Of a DNA stretch of 64,000 nucleotides, positions 43,900 through 53,289 are shown one piece after another. Source of the stretch: Micrasema longulum (Eukaryota > Arthropoda > Insecta > Trichoptera > Brachycentridae). The notes under the pieces are model-generated. The model saw only the letters and a program-made list of their open reading frames with translations, did no database searches and was not told the DNA's origin. Within the stretch, counting starts at the first letter, position 1, and every line of letters starts with the position of its first letter. Location: contig JAGVSM010001680.1 of the NCBI GenBank assembly GCA_022494885.1, forward strand, positions 1-64,000, written 5' to 3'. A program made the translations under genes and the position numbers.

Positions 43900-44160
43900 T
43901 TTATATAGGAATCAGTTTGTTTTACTGTGATCGAAAGACTAAAACTCCCCATCCATTTTTTGAAAACGGTATTCGTCAAATAAAAAATGTCTTCCGCGAA
44001 TAGCAACTATGCAGCGTATTCCGTTGGTTAATTTTTTTAACGTATTCCAACATTCCGTTGCTATATCCGGAATGGTGTGTTTTATTGTGACTTCCAGTGC
44101 TTCAAGAGCTGTTGGATTTTTCCATATACCATTGACCCTATGGGAAATATGCTTGGTCTG
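43900..44160 (-). pseudogene. IS630/mariner-type transposase C-terminal remnant
   Basis: The minus strand reads VNGIWKNPTALEALEVTIKH, TIPDIATECWNTLKKLTNG, IRCIVAIRGRHFLFDEY. The ALE..I...I..I..E........R...C....G.H(F) tail is that of mariner-like and related DD34E-type transposases. The catalytic D/E residues lie upstream in the missing part. A different family from the 25.1-kb remnant, judging by its residues. Confidence 0.65.
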
Positions 44161-44179
44161 AAACCCATGTCCAGGATAT

Positions 44180-44660
44180 TTACCGTCTTAACCGACATAA
44201 AAAAAATCTTTTTTATAAAATATATTAATTTCATTCAACGTACAACAATACATAAACATAAACAAAGACGACGGGCTGAAATTAAACTCGGCATGGTTTC
44301 CGGCACTACGCCCTGCAAAAATGACACATAATGTGCCTACTGTCGACTGCGACACGGTACAAATTACTAGTACATACGCACGATTTACCCTGGAGATGGC
44401 TGTTATGGTAGCTAAAACGTCGGAACGAATCGGGATCACCCAAAAAAGATACACATTGATGAAAGTGACCGGAAAAATCTACGTTCGGCAAATAGTCTGT
44501 GTAAAATATTGGCCGTTTCCAATTTAATAAACTGCCCGATGATGTAAAAAACGAAATATTGAGTTGTAACTCACCAAATCTACCATTTAAAAATACTGCT
44601 TTAATAGTTTTTATTATAATTTCTATAAATAGTGTATAATACTGCTTTTTATGTTTAAAA
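44180..44660. other. GC-balanced stretch, unassigned
   Basis: Overlapping ORFs on both strands (plus 44321-44527; minus 44188-44454). A short plus segment at 44522-44640, NKLPDDVKNEILSCNSPNLP, resembles the end of a jockey-like ORF. Nothing firmer. Confidence 0.3.
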
Positions 44661-44740
44661 TATGTGTTCTAACTATATTGGATTGCATTATAAAAAAATT
44701 CGGAAAGAAATTACGGGCAACAATAATTGTAGATCACTCT

Positions 44741-44765
44741 GTTAACTTCCCATTGTAACAGGGCC
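44741..44765. mobile_element. Harbinger-like MITE end, CTG target side
   Basis: TTAACTTCCCATTGTAACA followed by GGGCC is the right terminal repeat of the 39163-39389 family. It is followed by CTG at 44766-44768, which is the first part of the SINE B word CCTGGACT. The left end of this copy was not found. Confidence 0.7.
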
Positions 44766-44882
44766 CTGGACTAGAACCAGAAGCGTGAGACTGATCATCT
44801 TACCTTTATGTAATAAAAAATATCAATATACGCTGTCGTACTATGCATCATTAGATACGGAAAGGAATTATGATGATGTTTC
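44766..44882 (+). mobile_element. SINE B copy, 3' half
   Basis: CTGGACTAGAACCAGAAGCG, TGAGACTGATCATCTTACCT, ATGCATCATTAGATACGGAA, AGGAATTATGATGATG. Broken on the left by the MITE end. Confidence 0.8.
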
Positions 44883-44933
44883 TGAGAATTTTGATCTGTG
44901 TCCGGGCGGAATAAGTAAATTGTTTTGTGTTTG

Positions 44934-45178
44934 TCATCATCATCATCGTCATCATTCCCTTTCCGCACCTTATGGTGCATAGGGCTATGCATTTGTAAAC
45001 CAATCGCAGCGTATCTTGGTCATTTTTTTGTTTTATGAAAGTAAGATGATCAGTCTTACGCTTCAAAAACGCCTTTTCAAATCAATATATCATGTCAACC
45101 ATGTCGGGAATCGAACCCGAGACCTCTTGTATGGATGACAAATACGCTGACCACTACACCACGAGGCCGACATGTTCT
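44934..45178 (-). mobile_element. SINE B copy, full length
   Basis: Reversed: TCATCATCATCATCGTCATC, TTCCCTTTCCGCACCTTATG, GGTGCATAGGGC, TGAAAGTAAGATGATCAGTC, GGGAATCGAACCCGAGACCT, CTGACCACTACACCACGAGG. Head and B box are both well kept. It is tail to tail with the preceding copy. Confidence 0.92.
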
Positions 45179-45282
45179 GTGCATGTAATAGAATCATAAT
45201 CCTGAACGTGTGTTTCCGACTCGATGGCTGTTCTCAGGTAAAAATACTGAAAAAGGAAATAGATCGGAAAAAAGTTTGTCTC

Positions 45283-45462
45283 GAAGTGTAGTGGTCAGCG
45301 CATTTGCCTACCGTATTCGTTTTCGAAGGTAACATTACACTTAAGTATATCATTGTCCTGAAGCATAAGACTGATCACCTAACCTGTAACAGATGATCAA
45401 GATACACTTTTAATAATGCAGTGCCCTATGCACCATAATGTGCGCATAAAAGTTGGATGATA
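45283..45462 (+). mobile_element. SINE B copy with internal deletion
   Basis: GAAGTGTAGTGGTCAGCGCA, TTTGCCTACCGTATTCG, then a deletion, CCTGAAGCATAAGACTGATC, CAGTGCCCTATGCACCATAA. The preceding ACTCGATGGCTGTTCTCAGG also precedes the head fragment at 60002. Confidence 0.8.
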
Positions 45463-45539
45463 ATGGGTAGAATCTAGATAAATGAATTATTATACCGCTT
45501 ACACGTGCAAACTAAGTTTTATCACGTGTATAATGGCCA

Positions 45540-45850
45540 CACTGGATTCAAATAATACGACTTGGAGGGGTGTTTTCACTTCATAACGGGTTCATTGAGG
45601 CTGACCTCAGCCACGGCGCATGAGTGTTGAAGAAGCGAGCGAATGAACGCAATGTTGTGCAAATTACAAAATTGAAAACACGTTCGCCCATTCCACGGTA
45701 ATTCCCGGGTAGTGCTGCGCATGTGTAAACAGCCAATCAAATGCGAGCATCTGGAGACTGATAATGGCAACACTACGCTCTAGGTCAGGGGTTCTCATTT
45801 GGGTTACGCGCCCCTTTTGGAGTCCACGCCACGGTATGACATTTTTAATT
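45540..45850. other. GC-balanced stretch with a hAT-like end
   Basis: GACTGATAATGGCAACACTA and CCCGGGTAGTGCTGCGCATG are GC-balanced but carry no convincing exon. CAGGGGTTCTCATTTGGGTT at 45787 resembles the CAGGGGTTCTC(A) terminus common in hAT elements. No opposite end was found. Confidence 0.35.
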
Positions 45851-46700
45851 TAATGGACGTTATTTATTTATTTAATTTATTACCATAAACGGCAAATCTG
45901 AGTTTTACAGAATAATTATAATACTAACATATTTGATTGATGTTTTTTTTTTTAAAACATACATTTCCTTTTACCCAAGATTTATGAAAAAATTAAACCT
46001 AAAAATTATACAACATATTCAGAAAAAGTTTAAACAATTTAAGAATAAATGTAAAAATCAAATTAAATAATAAAATATTTTTAAGTAATATAATATAAGA
46101 AAATCGTTAGTACTTTTTCATACAGCTAGTCAAAGTGAACAAAAAATTGTAAATATTATGAAATGTATAAATAAATAAATATAATTACCATTCACCATCT
46201 TTGAAAAAGTTCAAAAGGTTTGTTCTATAGAAACAATACCCTACACTAAATATATCCGATACGTGGGAATAACTATTGCCGAGTTCATGAAGTCTGTTCA
46301 ATGCGGCATTACAAGTTTACACTGTCCGTGAATTGTTGCTACAAAACGATGGGACTTGTCTAGTCATTCTTCCAGGCTCCCTGAAGTTGATGAGAAATAA
46401 AAGTTCAGGCCAATCCCATATTGAATTTACAATTTTGAATAAATTTAAAAGGTCTATAATTTTTCTTCTATCATTGTTTTAACAAATTTAATGTTTTTAG
46501 TAAAAAAACGTTATTTAAAAATTCATGACTGATTCTAAGTTTAAAATTATTTATATACCTACCTTAAGATTTTTTTTTACTCATTCAAGCGCGTTGTTGA
46601 TGGCAATTTGATTCATAGGCTTCCTCGCCTTTATTTTCTAATGGACTTTTATTATAGTCAGACGATGAATGTCCGTTAATAATATTTATTTATTTTCTCT
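45851..46700. other. AT-rich gap
   Basis: No ORF or recognised repeat. Confidence 0.45.
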
Positions 46701-46704
46701 TCTT

Positions 46705-47340
46705 TTTTCTTTTTTTCCACATCTGCGCCCATTAGTTCCGCCGAATAAAGTCAAAAAATCGTCATCGACGGCCTTCCAGGACGGCGATAGCCTGAAGGTT
46801 TAAAGAAGAGGCAACTTGGGTTTAGGTTCTACTGAGGTATGCGCAGCACGTGTTCAGGCCAGGTCCACTGCCGCATCCTCAAGACGCTTATTATAAGAGG
46901 CTGCCTTGTCCGTTCTCGGACTTTAATGTTAGTTATAAAATCGAACCACCTTATACCTAAAATTCTCCTCCAGCACTTACTCTCAAAACTCAGAAGTTTG
47001 GTGTTTTGGGCTTTGGTAAGATGCCAAGATTCACACCTTTATAAGAATACTGGCATTATACTAGAGTTGAATAATCGGCATTTCGCTTTGACCGAGTAAA
47101 TACTAGAGTTCCAGACTACGCGCACCATGTTAAAAGTTGCTCCAGCAATTTCTAGGCAGGTTGCGAGCTCTTTGTGCATGCTTCCATCCTCAGTTATGTG
47201 AACTCCCAAGTATTTAAAGCTGTCAACTTTCTCGATCCTCTGTCCATTATTATACAGAGGCTAATCAGGGTCAGGATAGGATTTGTTGCACAAGATCTGA
47301 ATCTTTTTTGTATTAATATTAAGACCCGAGAATAATTTAT
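46705..47340 (-). pseudogene. Non-LTR RT C-terminal remnant (family F)
   Basis: The minus strand gives LNINTKKIQILCNKS, RIEKVDSFKYLGVHITEDGS, MHKELATCLEIAGATFNMVR, then after stops RCESWHLTKAQNTKLLSFES, KCWRRILGIRWFDFITNIKV and, near the end, PSWKAVDDDFLTLFGGTNGR. The F.YLG..IT.DG....E...R...A pattern and CESW......L..FE...WRRIL.I.W.D..TN are textbook for this region of insect LINE proteins. Several stops. Its 3' end matches the 39.4-kb copy. Confidence 0.82.
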
Positions 47341-47344
47341 TAGA

Positions 47345-47470
47345 GCTAATAGTTATGAAACTTAACTCACGCACAGAAGAATCCGGATTCGATTCCCGGT
47401 GATAACACAAAAAATAAATATGAATGTTCTCAAACTTGGGTGTTTTGTGCTGTAATGAGGATATTCAGTG
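47345..47470 (+). mobile_element. SINE P copy
   Basis: TAGTTATGAAACTTAACTCA, CGCACAGAAGAATCCGGATT, CGATTCCCGG (B box), then TTCTCAAACTTGGGTGTTTT, GTGCTGTAATGAGG. Complementary in order to 32650-32828. Confidence 0.65.
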
Positions 47471-47675
47471 TTTATTTAAAAAAATATATTTGTTAAAAGG
47501 CAATTCAGCTAAGTCAATTAAAAAATATATGTATATATTTTTTTAAAATTAAGATATTCGACAGAAATAAATAAATTTGTACTTTTAAAAATTTAACTTT
47601 AACTAAGACTATGAGCAAAAAATGGTTCAAAAACCCTGCTCCAAAACCGTACATACATTGGCAACCTAACCTTAC

Positions 47676-47747
47676 CTGCATAATGCACCATAATATCGCG
47701 TATCGGGACCACGTTACAGCTTACATAATTCCGTTTGGGTATCACCT
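47676..47747 (-). CDS. Weak candidate for an internal exon
   Basis: On the minus strand a near-perfect donor (GCAG|GTAAGGTTAGG) ends an open frame reading EVIPKRNYVSCNVVPIRDIM then VHYA. An acceptor CTTATCCTCAG lies 72 bp upstream, and a second, better pyrimidine-rich one (TACTTTCTTTAG) lies about 70 bp further. The open frame as a whole spans 47599-47853. GC level is above its flanks. No family is recognised, and no neighbouring exon on this strand was found. Confidence 0.25.
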
Positions 47748-47984
47748 CTGAGGATAAGTTATATTTACACACATACTCGAGAGTTGTACGTAGACAGGGG
47801 GATATGTAAGCTAAAGAAAGTATAAAATATTCCTGCACGGTTAGGAAAAACAAATATATTATCCATGGCCGTATTCATTGTAAGTTATCGGAGACGTGGG
47901 ACTATCTCGACAGAAAGACTTTTCGCGATACACGATCAAAAAGTTTTATTTTAAAATGTCGACGGTAATAATTTTTATTTTTTA

Positions 47985-48185
47985 TTTATATATTTATTTT
48001 TGTTAATCTTTGCTTTTAATTTTTGTATAAAATTGTAAGATTCAATATGTCCATGTATTTATAATTTTCTCAAACTGAACGGTTTGGGTAGGTAGGAAGA
48101 AATTGCCTTAAGGTAATATGCCCGCCCTTATATGTATATTTATTGTATATGTATATAAAGTGTCAAATAAATAAATAAATAATAA
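47985..48185 (+). pseudogene. Jockey-type LINE 3' end
   Basis: TTTGTTAATCTTTGCTTTTA, ATTCAATATGTCCATGTATT, CAAACTGAACGGTTTGGGTA, GAAATTGCCTTAAGGTAATA, TGCCCGCCC, GTGTCAAATAAATAAATAAA. The same 3' UTR as 806-1100 (complement) and 48410-48755. Confidence 0.85.
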
Positions 48186-48221
48186 TTTCCCATCTATCTA
48201 CAAACAAATATGTTTCTATAG

Positions 48222-48347
48222 CAACAATACTTTGAGTTTGTAGACAAAAGATTGGGTTTCACGCCCTAGGGAGTCATTAAGTCACTCCCTAGGGAGTGAA
48301 ATCCAGTCTTTTCTCTACAAACATTTGGACAAACTCAAAATATTGTT
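48222..48347. repeat. Long palindrome, family J end
   Basis: The left arm (48222-48274: AACAATACTTTGAGTTTGTA, AAAGATTGGGTTTCAC, CCCTAGGGAGT) pairs with the right arm (48284-48347: ACTCCCTAGGG, GTGAAATCCAGTCTTTT, TGGACAAACTCAAAATATTGTT) around a 9-base spacer. The right arm equals the end sequence of other family J copies (41.5, 51.7 kb), so this is two ends fused head to head. Confidence 0.85.
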
Positions 48348-48409
48348 ATAAAACCAACCGGTCCAAGAAGAAGTTTAAAAATTTGAAAAGGTTTTCAGGC
48401 GTTGCCTAG

Positions 48410-48755
48410 CATGTAAAATATCTTTATTTACATTTAAGTCAAGATTAAATTGTCACTATCTAAATATGTAAATTGTTCCTTTGTCCTTCTTTCCTTCCCA
48501 CCCCCTTTTCTCTCTTCATAGTAAAGTGTTAATTTTTGTTATGTACATTAATTTTTGTTAATCTTTGCTTTTAATTTTCGTATAAAATTGTAAGATTAAA
48601 TATGTCCATGTATTTATAATTTTCTCAAACTGAACGGTTTGGGTAGGTAAGAAGAAATTGCCTTAAGGCAATATGCCCGCCCTCATATGTATATACATTT
48701 ATTGTATATGTGTATAAAGTGTCAAATAAAATAAAATAAAATAAAATAAAATAAT
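48410..48755 (+). pseudogene. Jockey-type LINE 3' end, longer copy
   Basis: Includes CACTATCTAAATATGTAAAT, CTTCTTTCCTTCCCACCCCC, then the same 3' UTR blocks as 47985-48185 and an (AAATA)n tail at 48724-48755. It inserted next to the end of a family J repeat (TTTTCAGGCGTTGCCTAGCA). Confidence 0.85.
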
Positions 48756-48759
48756 GCGA

Positions 48760-49004
48760 TCAAATTCATCTAATAATTTTTTTTTAGTTGGAAGAAATAG
48801 GTACTTATTTTGAAGATGATATACTAAAATATTTAACTTTATAAAAAAATATTTATGATGTACATTTTATTGTATGATTATATATTTCTTTCTCCAAAAA
48901 AATCGAAGAAAACAAGCCCTAGTCACTTCTGTAAACTAAACACATGCACACTTTCGTGGGCTCGCTTAATCTATGATGTATTTTATTTATTTATTTTTAA
49001 ATCT
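48760..49004. other. AT-rich gap
   Basis: A short plus ORF has no motif. Nothing called. Confidence 0.4.
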
Positions 49005-49112
49005 TTTTTTTGCACCACAACAGGCCAAGAGGCCCAATTACAGTGGTGAATTACATCACAGAACACCCATGCTTTAGAAAAATCACATTTAATTTTTGTG
49101 TTCTCACCTTCA
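49005..49112 (-). mobile_element. SINE P fragment
   Basis: TTTTTTTGCACCACAACAGG, CAATTACAGTGGTGAATTAC, ACAGAACACCCATGC, TTAATTTTTGTGTTCTCACC match the left two thirds of 32650-32828. The head is missing. Confidence 0.6.
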
Positions 49113-49119
49113 TATAAAA

Positions 49120-49740
49120 ATTGAAAACATTTGTAATAAATTCTGGCAAAAAAAATGCATGAAATTCAATCTAATGCAGCCATGATAATTCATAAAGAAA
49201 GTATTATTCATCGCTCCAACAAGATCATGTATCATATTATTATTATTTAAATTACAGACCTGATAAATTGTCTCAATCAGTTTTTTCAACATTGGCTCAG
49301 GTGTTAAAAGACGCAGAGTAATAAGTGTTCTCAGTACAATCCATAAAATATAATAACGGCCTACTATCGCAACACTTTATAACTCTGTCTCATTAACCGT
49401 GCTAACAGCAAAACAAAAGTTATTGAGATTATGTACAAGCCCACGAACCAGCACCGCGCACCTACTGCGAATGTATTTTGTACTTGAAGTACAACATACA
49501 ATATGACTACGATAAATTGGAAATATTATTATTAACTTTTTATTTGACAGACAGATGCGGGTTGAACCAAATCGGATTGAAGGCATTGCGCATTGGCACA
49601 TTCGATTGACTTATAATCTGGGTGCGGTCCAAATTGAATGTGCTAATCGCTACTTTCAGCCACCCAAACTATTTCTTAATTTCAAATTTTATTTATTTAA
49701 TATATAAGAACAGTGATGAGCATTTCATAGAAGAAAATAT
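49120..49740. other. Gap, no gene assigned
   Basis: A 74-codon minus ORF (49377-49601) is cysteine-containing but shows no family pattern. Not called. Confidence 0.35.
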
Positions 49741-49744
49741 ATAA

Positions 49745-50095
49745 GATATAAGTCTAGGCGTTTACGGGGTTTATAACATGTTAATTGCTGATTTAAGTGG
49801 TCACTTTACACACTGCGTAACATCCACCATTATGCCTATGTTTGAACATATGTATTCCTTAAATTCTTCTACCTGTTGTTCTTTGTGAAGTTGTTAAAGA
49901 GCTGAAACTTTTTTTGATGCGGGTGAGATTCTGACTGAATTATTTCACCTACATACTAGGCGACGCCTAAATTTTTATCGAAAGTTCTATACTTCTTCCT
50001 GGACCACCTGTTTTTATCAACAATATTTTATTTAAGTCGGTCCAAATTTTTGTAGTCTACAAAAAATTGTACACACTCAAAATATTGTTGATATT
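49745..50095 (-). mobile_element. Family J copy
   Basis: ATAAGTCTAGGCGTTTACGG, TTTAAGTGGTCACTTTACAC, ACATCCACCATTATGCC, ATTTCACCTACATACTAGGC, CTTCCTGGACCACC, GTACACACTCAAAATATTGT. Reverse of the 41395-41830 unit. Confidence 0.75.
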
Positions 50096-50099
50096 ATTT

Positions 50100-50505
50100 A
50101 TTTATTAAATATAACATATTTAAGTGACGAAAGACACTAGGGTGTAAAGTGTATTTACTGGCTTTCGAAAAATTAACAATGATTTTTTAAAAGGTGTTTG
50201 TTGAAAATATTTTTTTTTTACTGGTAAGAGACTTTAGTCAGTACATAGACTATTATAACTTTATTAAAACAAATATTATACATAGTATAAAATCAACACA
50301 CCTACGGACAATAAATCGGACAATAAATCACACTGTTATAATATTTCATTATTATTTTATTTTTTTTCAATTAATTTCATCTCCTGTACAATTTCCACAA
50401 TAATATTGATTTGAAAAATATCGCAAATAACTATACTTATTTTTAGATCTGATGAAGTAGTAAAAAAATCCAGGAAAATTCTTCACTGGGCATTTGAAAA
50501 TCTTA
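50100..50505. other. AT-rich gap
   Basis: Nothing recognised. Confidence 0.45.
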
Positions 50506-50508
50506 AAA

Positions 50509-50853
50509 CTAATCATTTTTCATTGTTTCATTTCGGTTTCTTTCTTCTCGCATGATTGAGAAAACTGCTGACTGTGCGGCATCACATTCCTCCACGGCAA
50601 ATCTCAGGATCCGAGGCACTTCACGATTCCAGTCGAGCTGAAGATTGGATTCCTCATTTCTGGCTTTTAGCCGCTTATAGGGGGCGTGAAGTTGGCCGCA
50701 GTAATCGGAGCCGAGATCACCGCAACACATTTCAACGGGCTGGGCGATATTGCCAACGCGCAGGCGCTGAAAAGTGATTGTTTCGATTGCGCAATAAGTA
50801 TGAAAACCGACCAGTGAAGTACCTGGGCCCGTATTACAATGGGAAGTTAACAT
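50509..50853 (-). CDS. Unassigned 114-codon ORF, GC-balanced
   Basis: This is one of the longest uninterrupted frames in the window, and its GC level is well above the flanks over 50550-50820. It starts MLTSHCNTGPGTSLV, with VGNIAQPVEMCCGDLGSDYC in the middle and EVPRILRFAVEECDAAQSAV then FSIMREERNRNETMK at the C-terminus. The first residues run into a Harbinger-like MITE end at 50826, so the true start, if any, is lost or later. There is no LINE motif. It could be a host exon, a DNA-transposon relic or chance. A plus ORF across the same stretch is shorter. Confidence 0.25.
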   Translation of the reverse strand: MLTSHCNTGPGTSLVGFHTYCAIETITFQRLRVGNIAQPVEMCCGDLGSDYCGQLHAPYKRLKARNEESNLQLDWNREVPRILRFAVEECDAAQSAVFSIMREERNRNETMKND

Positions 50854-50872
50854 TTATCTTCAATTTTATCTT
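50826..50872. mobile_element. Harbinger-like MITE end, CTG target side
   Basis: GGCCCGTATTACAATGGGAA, GTTAACATTTATCTTCAATT matches the complement of the right end of 39163-39389 over about 45 bp. Preceded by CTG at 50823-50825 within CCTGG. The other end is lost in the adjoining LINE remnant. Confidence 0.75.
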
Positions 50873-50875
50873 CTC

Positions 50876-51235
50876 CTTCGGTCATGTTCTCTCCACTGCT
50901 GGATAAAGGCCTCTTTATTCCTTCCTTCCTATCACCAGCTTTTATTACCCATGTTTTACCGGCTATCGAGGCAACGTCATCGACCCATCTTTTTGTGGCT
51001 TTCCAACATTTCTTTTGTTTGTCTATGGACTCCACTTTATTATTCTTAGTGTCCACCGGCCATCATTTTGCCTTTTGCCATTTTAATTTTGCTGCACGAT
51101 CTATGATGTCTACGATTCCGGTTCGGCATCGTAATTCTTATTCTGTCTCTTAGACATACACCGAGCATCTGTCTTTCCATAGACCGCTGCTTGCAGTTTA
51201 GTTTCTGACTACTTTTCTGTGTCACAGACATTGTT
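50876..51235 (-). pseudogene. Non-LTR RT C-terminal remnant (family H)
   Basis: Minus frames give QKLNCKQRSMERQMLGVCLR, DRIR, then KMAKGKMMAGGH, and in a second frame KKCWKATKRWVDDVASIAGK, TWVIKAGDRKEG. The L...QR.MER.MLG..LRDRIR...I and RW.DD....AG..W...A.DR..W patterns are well known at the end of a widespread insect LINE group. Ends near GGAGAACATGACC. Frameshifts present, no core. Confidence 0.85.
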
Positions 51236-51304
51236 TCTCACGCAATATTCACGACTCATAGACTTGTCTTTTAAGGTATACCGGGACTTCTAAATTTGTT
51301 GCAA

Positions 51305-51775
51305 GAAGAGAAAACATTTTTGAGAAGGGAATATGGAAGTCTAGGCATTTACCGGGCTTATAACCTGTCGTTGGCTGGTTTAAGTGGCCACTTTACTCAC
51401 TGTGTAACATTCACTATTCTGCCTACGTTTAAACATTCACACGTCCACGAACCAATCAGCCGGACGAATCTTACCCACATGATAAAGGTTTCAGCTCTTT
51501 TACTTTGCAAAAGTCAACAGAAAGAAGAGTTGAGGAAGTGTGGATGTCAAAACAAAGGCAGAATGGTGAATGTTAAACCGTGTGTAAAGTGGCCAATTAA
51601 ACCAGCCAACGACAGGTTATAAGCCCTGTAAATGCCTGGACTTCCATATACCCTTCCCAAAAATATTTTCCCTCTATTGCAACAAATTTAAATCTGAATC
51701 CCTAGGGAGGAAATCCAGCCTGTTTGCAAACATTAGGATATACTCAAAACATTTTTGATACTGGCGCTTGTTTAT
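51305..51775. mobile_element. Family J copy with full inverted-repeat arms
   Basis: The left arm (51305-51437: AGGGAATATGGAAGTCTAGG, GCTTATAACCTGTCGTTGGC, TTTAAGTGGCCACTTTACTC, CATTCACTATTCTGCC) is the complement of the right arm (51539-51675: GGCAGAATGGTGAATG, GTAAAGTGGCCAATTAAACC, CAACGACAGGTTATAAGCCC, CCTGGACTTCCATATACCCT). The arms are about 130 bp around a 100-bp centre with TTTCAGCTCTTTTACTTTGC. This copy shows the family can exist as a foldback element. The 108-codon plus ORF is read-through. Confidence 0.85.
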
Positions 51776-51840
51776 TATCAAAAATACACTTTAGCTTCAA
51801 TTTTATCTACAAAGTAAAATTTTGTTTTGCAAACATTTTT

Positions 51841-52220
51841 AATGAGGAAGTTTAGTGGTTTATTTGATTTAATTTAATTTTTATCAAACTAAGCCAATAA
51901 GAAAAAACAAAAACAATTTGGATCGTATTATCAGCTCTATAATTTTTCAAAGTTTTGTGATTTTGAAATTACTCCGCCTGAGACGTCTCAAGTTCTCTAC
52001 GGTGAATTGTCTTGATTGGTGAGTGGGCTTCCCGGTATTTAGAAATGTATTTCATTACTGTCATTAGTTGATTTCAGAGAATTAGTGAGTGGTTCAAAGT
52101 AGTTTGTTTTTATTAAAATCATTAATAAAAAAAAATCATACCCTTTCGCGAAACATGGCTTTTTTTACATCGCGTAACATTTTTCATATCCAATTCCCCG
52201 TTGCACTGAACTTCATCATT
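51841..52220. mobile_element. Family K MITE
   Basis: Ends AATGAGGAAGTTTAGTG and, at the right, CACTGAACTTCATCATT are inverted copies. Body includes ATTATCAGCTCTATAATTTT, ATTACTCCGCCTGAGACGTC, GATTGGTGAGTGGGCTTCCC. Same family as 20931-21354 and 55833-56221. Confidence 0.8.
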
Positions 52221-52224
52221 ACAG

Positions 52225-52495
52225 GTTACTTATAAAGATACTTTATATATGTATATATATATAGCGAAATATATAAATTTTCGTACCTAAATATGGATTT
52301 TATTTTATACCGTCTCGATATATACCTACCGATGAAGATAGTGTTTGTAATCGCGGCTCCGGTTGAAGATCGATTCGCAAAGAATTTTACACAGCTATGT
52401 TAAATGTACCATTTTACAGTAATCGAACTTTTTAGTAAACGGTATTTTGGGTTTGTCAATTTTTTTGTAGATAAGGACTGGATACAGCCCCAAGG
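52225..52495. other. AT-rich gap
   Basis: Includes a (TATA)n-type tract near 52250-52262. Nothing else recognised. Confidence 0.45.
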
Positions 52496-52499
52496 GGAG

Positions 52500-53165
52500 A
52501 TTTTAGTATTTATGTATTACAACAGAGATGAAGAATATTTAGAAGAGAATGTATAAATCTAGACATTTTCAGGGCGTATGACCTGCATTGACTGGTTTAA
52601 GTGGCCATTTTACTGTAACTTTCATCATTATGCCATTATGTTTGAACATTCATTTTCAGAATATTTTATTTTCTCTCTCTTATGTTACACAAAAATACTA
52701 TAACTGTCTATTTATTGTAGGAACAAAAATTCATTAAAATTTTCTTGTATACCCACGATCAGACCATGCCTTTGTGGTTTTTTGTTTACTATTTTTACTA
52801 ATAATATGTATTTCATAGCTATATAATTATCCTTAATTTTTTGAATACTCTGTTTTCCTCTAATATATATTGTAAAAAAACATAAAAAATAAAATAAAAA
52901 CATATATTTAAAAATTCAATTACATATTTCATGTTTATTTTTGTTAAACTTTTTTAACCAAAATCTTTATTGATTCGGGTGAGATTTATCTGACTGAACT
53001 ATTTCATGTGCGAGTCTAGGCAAAGCCATAAAATGTTTTTTAACTTTTTAGTGTGTAAAGTGACCATCTAAACCAGCCAGAAGAATCATCTGAAGATCAT
53101 AAGCGCTGTAAATGCCTAGACTAGTATTTTCTCTTCTCTAACATGCTATTATCTCTGTTTAATAT
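52500..53165. mobile_element. Family J copy, inverted arms, diverged centre
   Basis: The left arm (TACAACAGAGATGAAGAATA, AAATCTAGACATTTTCAGGG, GGTTTAAGTGGCCATTTTAC) is paired with the right arm (GTGTGTAAAGTGACCATCTA, AACCAGCCAGAAG, GTAAATGCCTAGACTAGTAT, CTGTTT). The centre holds CGGGTGAGATTTATCTGACT and about 250 bp of unrelated AT-rich sequence. Confidence 0.7.
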
Positions 53166-53289
53166 AATTAGCTTCTTAATGTCGTTTTTATATTTTACTT
53201 GCGGATCAACGGTGCGTTCGCCGAGACTAGAAAAGTTTAAGAGATTCCTACTCAGGCGAAAGTACAGTAAAATTTAATACAAAATAAGT

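Noticed and set aside
44881..44926. Short signal-peptide-like frame (MMFLRILICVRAE) similar in layout to the 8033 exon
   Set aside because: It begins in the GATGATG tail of a SINE B copy, stops at once, and has no donor before the stop.
44785..45066. Three overlapping ORFs with poly-Asp/poly-His runs
   Set aside because: They are translations of the GATGATG/CATCATC tails of two SINE B copies.
45110..45175. tRNA gene on the minus strand within ACCACTACACCACGAGGCCG
   Set aside because: Head of a full-length SINE B, followed by the family body and GATGATG tail.
45787..45840. hAT transposon from CAGGGGTTCTCA
   Set aside because: Only one end is visible; without the opposite end or an 8-bp duplication it is not called as an element.
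50884..51153. 89-codon plus ORF
   Set aside because: Antisense of the family H LINE tail, with RWVDD and DRIR motifs on the minus strand.
51296..51622. 108-codon plus-strand ORF
   Set aside because: It crosses an inverted arm and the centre of a family J foldback element; the same sequence recurs non-coding elsewhere.
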